NCBI GenBank assembly: GCA_038251325.1
Contig: JBBSBL010000040.1
Span: forward strand, 1-24,844
Direction: 5' to 3'
Length of the DNA stretch: 24,844 bases
Source of the DNA: JBBSBL01 sp038251325
GTDB taxonomy: Bacteria > Actinomycetota > Thermoleophilia > Solirubrobacterales > Solirubrobacteraceae
Shown: positions 5,944 through 13,331 of the stretch, in pieces
Position numbering within the stretch: the stretch's first letter is position 1
Layout: each line of letters begins with the position of its first letter
Program-made: the position numbers and the translations under genes
Notes under the pieces: generated by a model
What the model was told of the DNA's origin: nothing
What the model saw: the letters and a program-made list of their open reading frames with translations, nothing else
Databases searched by the model: none

Positions 5944-7152
5944 TTGCTCCCGTCATTCGTCATCACCCTCCGCGAAGGGGTCGAGGCCGCGCTGATCATC
6001 GGGATCGTGGCCGCCTTCCTCGTCCAGGAGGGCCGGCGCGACGCGCTGCGGGGCATGTGGATCGGCGTCGGGATCGCGCTCACCCTGTGCGCGGGCGTCG
6101 GGATCGCGCTCGAGGTCGTCGGCCAGGACCTTCCCCGGCGCCAGCAGGAGGGCCTGGAGACCGTCGTCGCCCTCGTCGCGGTGGGGATGGTCACGTACAT
6201 GATCGTCTGGATGAAGCGCCACGCCCGCGGGCTGAAGGCCTCCCTCCAGGGCGAGGCCGCCGCGGCGCTTGCGGCCGGATCGGCGGTCGCGCTGGTGATG
6301 ATGGCCTTCCTCGCGGTGCTGCGCGAGGGCTTCGAGACCGCCGTCTTCCTCACCGCGGTCTTCAACGGCTCGAGCGACACGCTGGCCGCGGGCACCGGCG
6401 CGATCCTCGGCATCGTCGCCGCCGTCGGAATCGGCTACGCGCTCTACCGGGGCGGCGTGCGGATCAACCTCCAGCGCTTCTTCCGGGTCACGGGCCTCGT
6501 GCTCGTGCTCGTGGCCGGCGGCCTGCTGGCCAGCGCCGTCCACACCGCCCACGAGGCCGGATGGATCACGCACCTCCAGGACGAGGCCGTCGACCTCGGC
6601 TGGCTCGTGCAGCCGGGGACGTGGACGGGCTCCCTGCTCACCGGGATCCTCGGCCTCCAGCCCCAGCCGGTGGTCGCCGAGGTCATCGCGTGGCTCGTCT
6701 ACGTCGTGCCGATGGCGGCCTTCGTCCTCTGGCCCGACCGCTGGCGGCGGACCGCGATGGCGCCGCCCACCACGATGGCGATCGGCGTTGTCGGGCTGCT
6801 CACGGCGGTCTTCGTCGCCAGCGGCGCGTCCCGGTCGGCCGGGACCGGCGGAGGCGCCGTGGATGGCCGGACGGTCGCCATCTCGCTGAGCGACCAGGGC
6901 TGCCGCCCCGCGGCGCCGAAGGTGCCCCCCGGCGCCACGACCTTCAGGGTCACCAACACCGGGGGCGCGCGCGTCGTCGAGTGGGAGATCCTCGACGGTG
7001 ACCGGATCCTCGGCGAAGTCGAGAACGTCGCCCCCGGCGCGTCCAAGTCCGCGTCGCTCAGGCTCGAGCCCGGGCGCTATCGCGCCTACTGCCCGCACGG
7101 GACGCGGACCGAGGGCGGCACGCTCACGGTCGCCTCCCGGCCTCCGCGCTGA
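5944..7152 (+). CDS. FTR1-type iron permease fused to an EfeO-like cupredoxin domain
   Basis: A 402-aa protein. Residues 1-about 295 are an FTR1/EfeU permease with both iron-translocation motifs, REGVE (10-14) and REGFE (127-131), and about seven membrane helices. Residues about 305-398 form a cupredoxin-like domain as found at the N-terminus of EfeO: C320 in DQGCRP, EWEIL (346-350), ENVAPG (360-365), and YCPHG (382-386) with C383 and H385 as possible metal ligands. The M75 peptidase part of EfeO is absent. The domain should lie outside and could bind or oxidise Fe(II) before transport. The only start in frame is TTG at 5944, 21 nt after the iron box. A hairpin terminator follows. Confidence 0.85.
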   Translation: MLPSFVITLREGVEAALIIGIVAAFLVQEGRRDALRGMWIGVGIALTLCAGVGIALEVVGQDLPRRQQEGLETVVALVAVGMVTYMIVWMKRHARGLKASLQGEAAAALAAGSAVALVMMAFLAVLREGFETAVFLTAVFNGSSDTLAAGTGAILGIVAAVGIGYALYRGGVRINLQRFFRVTGLVLVLVAGGLLASAVHTAHEAGWITHLQDEAVDLGWLVQPGTWTGSLLTGILGLQPQPVVAEVIAWLVYVVPMAAFVLWPDRWRRTAMAPPTTMAIGVVGLLTAVFVASGASRSAGTGGGAVDGRTVAISLSDQGCRPAAPKVPPGATTFRVTNTGGARVVEWEILDGDRILGEVENVAPGASKSASLRLEPGRYRAYCPHGTRTEGGTLTVASRPPR

Positions 7153-7182
7153 CTCGGCGAGACCCTGCTCTGAGAACGACGA

Positions 7183-7213
7183 CGGCCCGGGCGACTCTGC
7201 GTCACCCGGGCCG
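7183..7213. terminator. Bidirectional hairpin between convergent genes
   Basis: A perfect 9-bp stem CGGCCCGGG/CCCGGGCCG (7183-7191 with 7205-7213) has a 13-nt loop. It lies between the FTR1 gene (plus) and the small basic secreted gene (minus) and could serve both. Confidence 0.6.
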
Positions 7214-7244
7214 GGATGTCAGGTGGTCGCCCCGCGAGGCGAGA

Positions 7245-7529
7245 TCAGCGGTGCCGCTTGCAGTACTTCCGCTTGGCGGCCCGGGTGTGGGCATGCCGGC
7301 ACTTCGCGCGCTTGCGGGCGGCGGCACGGCGCCTGGCGGCGGCCCGCCGCTTGGCGGCCGACTTCTTGTTCTTGGCGAACGGGTCCTTGTACGCGTGCTC
7401 GCCTGCGCTGCTCGCGATCGAAGCGGTGGGAGCCGCGACGGCCCCAGGCACCGCGACGGCGGTGACGAGCAGCGCCACGGCGAGGCGGCGGGCCCGGCGA
7501 GAACGAGTGGGAATGATCTTGTTGTCCAT
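7245..7529 (-). CDS. Small secreted, strongly basic protein
   Basis: A 94-aa protein from ATG at 7529. The signal peptide is clear: basic TRSRRARR, hydrophobic core LAVALLVTAVAVPGAVA (about 15-31), then AAPTA. The mature part is dominated by Lys/Arg/Ala (KKSAAKRRAAARRRAAARKRAK region), with two cysteines in KCRHAH and KYCKRH. I recognise no family. The charge suggests binding to an anionic envelope polymer or nucleic acid, but that is a guess. An 18-codon upstream extension without a signal-like profile was rejected. Its 3' end faces the FTR1 gene across a shared hairpin. Confidence 0.6.
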   Translation of the reverse strand: MDNKIIPTRSRRARRLAVALLVTAVAVPGAVAAPTASIASSAGEHAYKDPFAKNKKSAAKRRAAARRRAAARKRAKCRHAHTRAAKRKYCKRHR

Positions 7530-7585
7530 GCTCAGTGAGACAACCGGGCAGCACGGAAGTTTCGCGATACATGGAAATCCCAATA

Positions 7586-7669
7586 TGCGGGCGGAGGGAC
7601 TCGAACCCCCAAGGCCCGAAGGCCACCGGCTCCTAAGGCCGGCGTGTCTACCGGTTCCACCACGCCCGC
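7586..7669 (-). tRNA. tRNA-Leu(UAG)
   Basis: The reverse complement has acceptor GCGGGCG/CGCCCGC and the D-arm GGAACCGGTAGACAC. The anticodon stem CCGGC/GCCGG holds loop CTTAGGA (anticodon UAG). A long class II variable arm (GGCCTTCGGGCC) and T-loop TTCGAGT follow. The discriminator is A, and CCA is not encoded. Confidence 0.95.
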
Positions 7670-7727
7670 GCGGCCGGGCGGAACGCCCCCGCCGGCGGGC
7701 CCGAGGGGATGCGCGCGGCCGTGGCGC

Positions 7728-7737
7728 ATTGTAGGGT
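7728..7737. promoter_or_regulatory. Overlapping divergent -10 boxes
   Basis: The minus strand of 7728-7733 reads TACAAT, a strong -10 for tRNA-Leu(UAG) that leaves a leader of about 50 nt. On the plus strand, 7732-7737 reads TAGGGT, a possible -10 for the membrane protein starting at 7748. The two boxes overlap by 2 bp, so both promoters could not be occupied at once. Confidence 0.4.
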
Positions 7738-7747
7738 CCGAGGCGGG

Positions 7748-8281
7748 ATGGAGAACGAGGGTGTGACCATCGAGCACCCGAACCGCGAGAAGTCGCAGTG
7801 CAAGGCGACCAAGGCGACGGTGATCCTGCTGCTGGTCGTCTCCGCGGTTCTGATGCTCGTCGTGCTGCTGTTCGGCTGGTCGGTGCTCGAGGGCCAGAAG
7901 CTCATCTCGTTCGCCTACGTGATCATCTACCTCGTGATGGCGTTCTACATCTCGCGCTGGAACCGGGGGGCGCTCCCGCTCGCGGCGGCGCTGGCGATCA
8001 TCCTCGCGATCTTCTGCGTCATCGCCGGCCCCGGGTGGTTCGAGCGCGACGGGACCGGCTTCGCCCAGCCGGGCACGATCTTCGGAGGGACGGGCCTCGA
8101 CGCCGACTTCCTCGGCCTCGTCACGCTGCTCATCGTGCCGGTGCAGATCCTGCTCATCGCCTTCTGCCTGCAGGGGTTCCGGCAGGCCTGGAACGTCGAG
8201 GTCGAGGTGCCGGCCGACCAGGCCCGCGGCACCGGCCGCCCGCCGGGCCCCGATCCGGCCGCCCCGCCCGCCCCCGCCTGA
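7748..8281 (+). CDS. Four-helix integral membrane protein of unknown function
   Basis: A 177-aa protein. A short polar N-terminus with one Cys (C18) precedes four hydrophobic segments at about 23-45, 52-69, 75-94 and 120-143. A polar loop (95-119, FERDGTGFAQPGTIFGGTG) lies between the third and fourth. The C-terminal tail (150-177) is Pro/Ala-rich and probably cytosolic. The ATG at 7748 is preceded by GAGGCGGG and a candidate -10 box; upstream codons in this frame overlap the promoter region. It lies between two tRNA-Leu genes. I recognise no family. Confidence 0.7.
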   Translation: MENEGVTIEHPNREKSQCKATKATVILLLVVSAVLMLVVLLFGWSVLEGQKLISFAYVIIYLVMAFYISRWNRGALPLAAALAIILAIFCVIAGPGWFERDGTGFAQPGTIFGGTGLDADFLGLVTLLIVPVQILLIAFCLQGFRQAWNVEVEVPADQARGTGRPPGPDPAAPPAPA

Positions 8282-8323
8282 GCGCTGGCCGCCCGAGCAC
8301 GGGATTCCGGGGCCGCGGCGGCG

Positions 8324-8329
8324 TAGACT
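8324..8329 (+). promoter_or_regulatory. -10 box of tRNA-Leu(CAA)
   Basis: TAGACT (TAnAcT form) ends 10 nt before the mature 5' end of the tRNA. No convincing -35 is seen. Confidence 0.4.
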
Positions 8330-8339
8330 CGACCTCCGC

Positions 8340-8425
8340 GCGGCGGTGGTGGAATCTGGTCAGACACGGGGCCCTCAAAAGGCCCTGCCCGAAAGGGCGT
8401 GTGGGTTCGAGTCCCACCCGCCGCA
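8340..8425 (+). tRNA. tRNA-Leu(CAA)
   Basis: The acceptor is GCGGCGG/CCGCCGC. The anticodon stem GGGCC/GGCCC surrounds CTCAAAA (anticodon CAA). A class II variable arm TGCCCGAAAGGGC and T-loop TTCGAGT follow. The discriminator is A at 8425, and CCA is not encoded. Confidence 0.95.
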
Positions 8426-8504
8426 CTCGCGTCGAGGTGATCGCGCCGGGCTGGCCTCCTCGTATCGTGATCGAAGCAAGGGCACCCGACCCAGGAGAGA
8501 GCAC

Positions 8505-8909
8505 ATGGCCGCCGAGATCGACGCCCGCAGCCGCGAGCTGTTGGAGGCGCCCAACTTCGCTCACGTCGCCACGGTGCGCAAGGACGGGGCGCCGCACTCC
8601 ACGCTCACGTGGCTCGACCTGGACGACAGCACGATCCGGCTGAACTCCGCGGAGGGCCGCAAATGGCCGGCGAACGCCCGCCACGACCCCCACCTCACCC
8701 TGCTCGTCCCCAACCGCGAGAACCCCTACGAGTACGTCAGCATCCGCGGTCGCGCCACCGACTTCACCCACGACGGGGCGGACGCCCACATCGACGCGCT
8801 GGCCAAGAAGTACCTGGGGGTCGACAGCTATCCCGCCCGGCGGGAGGGCGAGCAGCGGGTGATCGTCACGGTCGAGCCGGACAGCGTCTTCCACATGTCG
8901 GCCGGATAG
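8505..8909 (+). CDS. PPOX-class flavin/F420-binding oxidoreductase
   Basis: A 134-aa split-barrel protein of the pyridoxamine-phosphate-oxidase-like (PPOX) superfamily, probably F420- or FMN-dependent like Rv1155-type proteins. Visible features are the N-terminal helix RELLEAPNFAHVATVRKDGAPH (10-31), TWLDLDD (35-41), RKWPANARHDPHLTLLV (52-68) and EYVSIRGRA (76-84), in the order expected for cofactor binding. The physiological substrate is unknown. The ATG at 8505 has a strong AGGAG site 5-6 nt upstream, and earlier codons in this frame run through the tRNA-Leu gene. It is convergent with the amidase gene, 13 nt apart. Confidence 0.85.
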   Translation: MAAEIDARSRELLEAPNFAHVATVRKDGAPHSTLTWLDLDDSTIRLNSAEGRKWPANARHDPHLTLLVPNRENPYEYVSIRGRATDFTHDGADAHIDALAKKYLGVDSYPARREGEQRVIVTVEPDSVFHMSAG

Positions 8910-8922
8910 GCGCGCCCCGGAC

Positions 8923-10305
8923 TCAGGCCGCGAGCGGCGGGCGCCGGTCGGCCCAGGGCCGCTCGGCCTCGAGCTGCGCGGCGAGCGAGAGCAGCGCGCC
9001 CTCGCCGTCGTGCTTGCCGACGAGCTGGATCGCCAGCGGCAACCCGCCGTCCGCGACGCCGAACGGCACGGCGGCCGCGGGCTGCCCGGTCACGTTCCAG
9101 ACGCCGGTCCAGGGCGTGAACTGGGCGGCGCGGTTCACGGTCCACACCGCCCCGCGGCCCTCGAACTGCTCGATCTCGAAGGGCAGCGCGGCGAGCGCCG
9201 GCTGGAGCAGGACGTCGCAGTCGCGCCACGTCTCGCCGATTCGCGCGGCGAAGGCCGGCTCGTCGGCCCGGAGCGCGGCCAGCCGGCTGATAGGGACAAG
9301 CGCGCCGAGGCGCTTCATGCCGCGTGTGCGGCGCTCGAGGCGGCGCTGGTCTCCGATCGCCGCGGCGTCGTCGTGGATCCCGCGGAGGAAGCGGACGAGG
9401 ACGTGGAGGAAGGCCGGGCCCCAGTCGAGGTCGCGTTCGACGACCTCGTGACCGAGCCCGCGCAGCGCGGCGATCGCCTCCTCGTAGGCGCGGATCGGCT
9501 CGGTCGCGACCGGCCCGGGGACGGCCAGGTTCCGCGACGCCGCGATGCGCAGCCTCCCCGGAGGCGTCCGTGCCGCCTCCGCGTAGCGGACGCCCTCGGG
9601 CGCGTCGGCCGTAACGTCGAGGAACAGCGCCGCGTCGGCGACGCTGCGGGTGAGCGGGCCGTAGTGGTTCAGGCCGTGCCAGCCCTCGCGCTTCGGGGCG
9701 AGCGGGATCCGGTCGCGCTGGGGCTTGAGGCCGAAGAGCCCGCAGCAGGCGGCGGGAATGCGGACCGAGCCGGCCCCGGCGGACCCGAGCGCGGCCGGCA
9801 CGAGCCCGGCGGCGACCGCCGCGCCCGACCCCCCGCTCGACCCGCCGGGGGAGCGCGTGTCATCCCACGGGTTGCGCGTCACGCCGAAGGCCGCGGACTC
9901 GGTGAAGGGGAAGATCATGAGCTCGGGCACGTTGGTCTTGCCGACCACGATCGCCCCGGCCGCGCGCAGGCGGCGGACCACCTCGGCGTCCTCGCGCCGC
10001 GGCGCCGGGTCGTGCGCCGCGCTCCCGTAGGCCGTGACCTCACCGCCGACGTCGACGTCGTCCTTGATCGCCACCGGGACGCCGAGCAGCGGTCGCTCGT
10101 CCCCGGCGTCGAGCCGCGCCTGGGCCTGGTCGGCCTCGGCGAGCGCGCGCTCCGCCATCACCACCCGGAAGGCGCGCAGCCGCCGGTCGATGCGGTCGAT
10201 CCGGCGTAGCGAGGTCTCGACCGCCTCGCGAGCGGAGACCTCGCGGCCGCGGATGAGCTCCGCCTGGCGGGCGAGTCCAGCGAAGGCGAGGTCCCCGGGC
10301 TCCAT
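8923..10305 (-). CDS. Amidase-signature family hydrolase
   Basis: A 460-aa amidase, the usual length for the family. The Ser-cisSer-Lys triad is visible: K81 in PVAIKDDVD, S156 in PGGSSGGSG, and S180 in the AGSVRIPA segment, with the canonical 24-residue spacing between the serines. The usual GSDxGGS is GSAGAGS here, with Asp replaced by Ala. FGLKP (191-195) and DAALFLDV are also typical. Such enzymes hydrolyse amides, often aryl or short acyl amides; Glu-tRNA amidotransferase is unlikely because no GatB/GatC genes are nearby. It is probably cytosolic, since no signal peptide is seen. It is divergent from the c-di-GMP gene. Confidence 0.9.
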   Translation of the reverse strand: MEPGDLAFAGLARQAELIRGREVSAREAVETSLRRIDRIDRRLRAFRVVMAERALAEADQAQARLDAGDERPLLGVPVAIKDDVDVGGEVTAYGSAAHDPAPRREDAEVVRRLRAAGAIVVGKTNVPELMIFPFTESAAFGVTRNPWDDTRSPGGSSGGSGAAVAAGLVPAALGSAGAGSVRIPAACCGLFGLKPQRDRIPLAPKREGWHGLNHYGPLTRSVADAALFLDVTADAPEGVRYAEAARTPPGRLRIAASRNLAVPGPVATEPIRAYEEAIAALRGLGHEVVERDLDWGPAFLHVLVRFLRGIHDDAAAIGDQRRLERRTRGMKRLGALVPISRLAALRADEPAFAARIGETWRDCDVLLQPALAALPFEIEQFEGRGAVWTVNRAAQFTPWTGVWNVTGQPAAAVPFGVADGGLPLAIQLVGKHDGEGALLSLAAQLEAERPWADRRPPLAA

Positions 10306-10426
10306 CTCGACCGGATCCTACGCAAAGTCCTCCAACCTTCTTCAGGTCGCCGTGAGGGGTGCCGATGGACCCTCAGCGCCCGTGAGCGGTCGACGCCTCA
10401 GCCTGCCCCTCGACACGCCCGCCATC
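10306..10426. promoter_or_regulatory. Divergent intergenic region
   Basis: This 121-nt gap must hold promoters for the amidase (minus) and the GGDEF/HD-GYP gene (plus). In-frame GTG codons at 10352 and 10382 could be earlier starts of the latter. No clear -35/-10 pair or operator is seen. Confidence 0.3.
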
Positions 10427-13303
10427 ATGGCGGACGGCCCACCGCTGCCCGTGGCCCAGCGGCGCGAGGCGAGCGGCGCGACGCTGCGGGTCCTGCTGAC
10501 CTACGTCGAGCGCGAAGCCGGTCCGGCGGCCCGCGACGCGGTGCTCGCCCGCGCCGGCATGAGCGGGCAGGAGGCGCTGCTCGCCGACGAGTCGCGCTGG
10601 TGGTCGCGGGAGACGAAGCTCCGGCTCTTCCGGGCCGCGTCCACGGAGCTGGGGGATCCCGAGCTGCCGCGCCGCATCGGGGAGCAGGCGGTGGAGCTGG
10701 GCGCCGGCCACGCGGTGCGCCTCGTGCTCGCCGCGCTTGGCTCGCCTCGCGCCGTCTACGCGCAGGTCGGCCGGGCCTGCGCGCGCTTCACCACGACCCT
10801 TCGGCTCGAGCCGCTCGTCGTGCGCCGCGGGTCCGCGCGGGTCCGCGCGATCCACGCTCCCGGATTCGAGGCCGACGCCGGCGAGTGCGCCTACGACGCC
10901 GGGCTGCTGGCCGCCGTCCCGCGGCTCTTCGGGCTCCCCGCCGCGCGGGTCCGCCACCCCCGCTGCGAGGCGCGTGGGGACGCCGAGTGCATGTACGAGA
11001 TCGCATGGGCCGCCCAGCGTCACTGGCCGGCGCGGGTGGCCGGCGGCACGGGCGCGATCGGGGCGGCCGGCGTCGCCGTCGCGGCCGCCGCCGATCCCGC
11101 CCTGCTGCCTCTCGCCGGAGGGATCGCCGCGGTCGGCCTCGGGGCGGCGCTCTGGCGGGGGCGAGCGGCCGGAGTCCGCGAGCGGCGACGCCTCGAGGCC
11201 GAGGTCGAGCGCCAGGCGGAGGCGGCCGGCCGCCTTACGCTCTCGATGCAGGATCTCGTCTCCGGCCTGCGCCTGGACGAGGTGGCCGAGAAGGTGCTCG
11301 CGAACGCCCGCTGGGTGCTCGGCGGCAGCGAGTACCTGCTGCTCCTCGACGACGGCCAAGGCCCGCGCTGCCACGGCGCGTGGCATCTCCCCCCCGACGT
11401 CGTCGCGGCGATCGAGACGTGGGCCGCGTCCGCCGGGGCGATGCACGAGCCGCTCCTCGCGGACGACCTCGCCTACCTCCCCGACCTCGACCGGCTGCCG
11501 GACCATCCGGCGTTCCCGGTCGGATCGCTCTGCTCGGCTCCGCTGCGCTGGCGCGACGAGAGCCTCGGGGTCATCGTCGCCCCCTCCCCTGCCCCGTGGA
11601 CCTTCCTCGGCGTGGACCTCGAGATGCTCGCGTTCTACGCGACCCAGGCGGCGGTGGCGGTCGCCAACGCGCGGCTCTACGGCGAGCAGGAGGACCGCGC
11701 GAGCCGCGACGCGCTCACCGGGCTGCTGAACCACCGCGAGTTCCACGAGCGGGTGAGCGCGGAGCTCGAGCGCGCGCGGCGTCATGCCGGCCGCTTCAGC
11801 GTCGTCCTCTTCGATCTCGACTCCTTCAAGCTCGTGAACGACCTCGCCGGTCACGCCGCCGGGGATCGCGTGCTGCGGGACGTCGCCGCCGCCCTGGAGG
11901 AGACCGCGCGCGGCTCCGACGTCGTCTTCCGCCTCGGCGGCGACGAGTTCGCGCTGCTGCTGCCGGAGACCGGAGCGGCCGACGCCGGGGAGGTCGCGGC
12001 GCGCGCGCGGGCCGCGGTGGCGGGCATCGACTCGCGCACCGGCGCGTCCTACGGCATCGCGGCGTGGCCGCAGGACGGCCCGGCGAAGGACGCGCTGCTC
12101 GCCCGCGCGGACGCCGCGCTCTACGCGATGAAGTGGAACGGCGGCCGGCCGACCGACGGGCGGGGCGGAGGCGCGGACGACGGCGAGGGCGCACAGGAGT
12201 ACCTCGCCCTGGCCGCGGCGGCGATCCAGTCCGCCCACCAGCGCGAGCGCCTCGGGGTGGCCAGCCGGCTCTCGGCGAAGCTCGCCCCGCTCATGGACCC
12301 CGTCGAGATCTGCCGCGCGACCGTCGAGGAGCTCCACCACTCCTTTGACTACCACCTCGCGGACATCCACCGCCTCGACCCGGACGCGACGCTGCGGATG
12401 GTGGCCGGCGCCGGTCCCGTGATGGACGAGCTCGACCCGGCCCGCCCGTGGGAGCAGCCGGTCGCCGCCGGCGTCTGCGGCCGGGTGGCGCGCGAGGGGC
12501 AGGCCCAGCTCGTGCGCGACACCTCGCAGGATCCCGACTTCCTCGGGCCGCACGGGCCGTCGGATCGGCCGGGCTCCGAGCTGTGCCTGCCGATCACCGT
12601 CGACGGACGGCTCTGGGGCGTGCTCAACCTCGAGCAGGAGGCGGTCGACGGCTTCTCCGCCGACGACGCGCTGCTGGCCGACACCGTCGCCGCCCAGGCG
12701 GGCGCCGCGCTGCATCGCTCGGCGCTCTACGGAGACCTCGAGGCGGCCTTCACCGCCACGCTCGCGGCGTTCTCGGACGCGCTCGAGGCCAACGACGCGT
12801 ACACCGCCGCGCATGCGCGGGAGGTGGCGGACCTCGCCGACCGGGTGGGCGCGCGGCTCGGAATGGACGCCGAGGCCCGGCGCACGCTGAGCTACGGGGC
12901 GCTGTTGCACGACATCGGCAAGATCGCGCTGCATCCCGACATCCTCGGCAAGCCCGGTCCGCTCGAGCCCGACGAGATGCGGGAGGTTCGCGAGCACACG
13001 GTCATCGGAGCACGCATGCTGCGCCACATCCCGTTCTTCGCCGGCGTGCATCCCCTCGTGCGCTCGGCGCACGAGCGCTGGGACGGGCGGGGCTATCCCG
13101 ACGGTCTCGCGGCCGAGGACATCCCGCTCGGCGCGCGGGTCATCTGCGCGTGCGACGCCTTCCACGCCATGACCTCCGACCGTCCGTACCGAAACGCCAT
13201 GCCCCGGACCCGCGCGGTGGCCGAGCTGCACGGGAACGCCGGCTCCCAGTTCGACCCCGAGGTCGTGGCGGCGCTCCTCGCAGCACTCGAGGACCAGGGG
13301 TAG
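10427..13303 (+). CDS. c-di-GMP turnover protein: V4R-like sensor, GAF, GGDEF, GAF, HD-GYP
   Basis: A 958-aa multidomain signalling protein. Residues 1-195 are a sensor region ending in HPRCEARGDAECMYEIAW (177-194), similar to vinyl-4-reductase-type domains. Two hydrophobic helices (about 204-222, 226-243) and a short coiled coil follow. GAF1 is about 275-418. The GGDEF domain (425-573) has intact GGDEF at 504-508 and an inhibitory RxxD site at 495-498. GAF2 is about 610-765. The HD-GYP domain (775-955) has HD at 828-829, HTVIGARML (857-865) and RWDGRGYPDG (884-893). Both synthesis and hydrolysis of c-di-GMP are therefore possible. ATG at 10427 was chosen; no good ribosome-binding site separates it from GTG at 10382. 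Confidence 0.88.
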   Translation: MADGPPLPVAQRREASGATLRVLLTYVEREAGPAARDAVLARAGMSGQEALLADESRWWSRETKLRLFRAASTELGDPELPRRIGEQAVELGAGHAVRLVLAALGSPRAVYAQVGRACARFTTTLRLEPLVVRRGSARVRAIHAPGFEADAGECAYDAGLLAAVPRLFGLPAARVRHPRCEARGDAECMYEIAWAAQRHWPARVAGGTGAIGAAGVAVAAAADPALLPLAGGIAAVGLGAALWRGRAAGVRERRRLEAEVERQAEAAGRLTLSMQDLVSGLRLDEVAEKVLANARWVLGGSEYLLLLDDGQGPRCHGAWHLPPDVVAAIETWAASAGAMHEPLLADDLAYLPDLDRLPDHPAFPVGSLCSAPLRWRDESLGVIVAPSPAPWTFLGVDLEMLAFYATQAAVAVANARLYGEQEDRASRDALTGLLNHREFHERVSAELERARRHAGRFSVVLFDLDSFKLVNDLAGHAAGDRVLRDVAAALEETARGSDVVFRLGGDEFALLLPETGAADAGEVAARARAAVAGIDSRTGASYGIAAWPQDGPAKDALLARADAALYAMKWNGGRPTDGRGGGADDGEGAQEYLALAAAAIQSAHQRERLGVASRLSAKLAPLMDPVEICRATVEELHHSFDYHLADIHRLDPDATLRMVAGAGPVMDELDPARPWEQPVAAGVCGRVAREGQAQLVRDTSQDPDFLGPHGPSDRPGSELCLPITVDGRLWGVLNLEQEAVDGFSADDALLADTVAAQAGAALHRSALYGDLEAAFTATLAAFSDALEANDAYTAAHAREVADLADRVGARLGMDAEARRTLSYGALLHDIGKIALHPDILGKPGPLEPDEMREVREHTVIGARMLRHIPFFAGVHPLVRSAHERWDGRGYPDGLAAEDIPLGARVICACDAFHAMTSDRPYRNAMPRTRAVAELHGNAGSQFDPEVVAALLAALEDQG

Positions 13304-13331
13304 GAATGGGGCGCGGCCGCGCGCGGCTGGC

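Noticed and set aside
6820..6831. SGAS in the FTR1 linker as a possible ApbE flavinylation site
   Set aside because: The preceding conserved acidic/polar residue is absent, it lies at the end of a membrane helix, and the gene is far from apbE.
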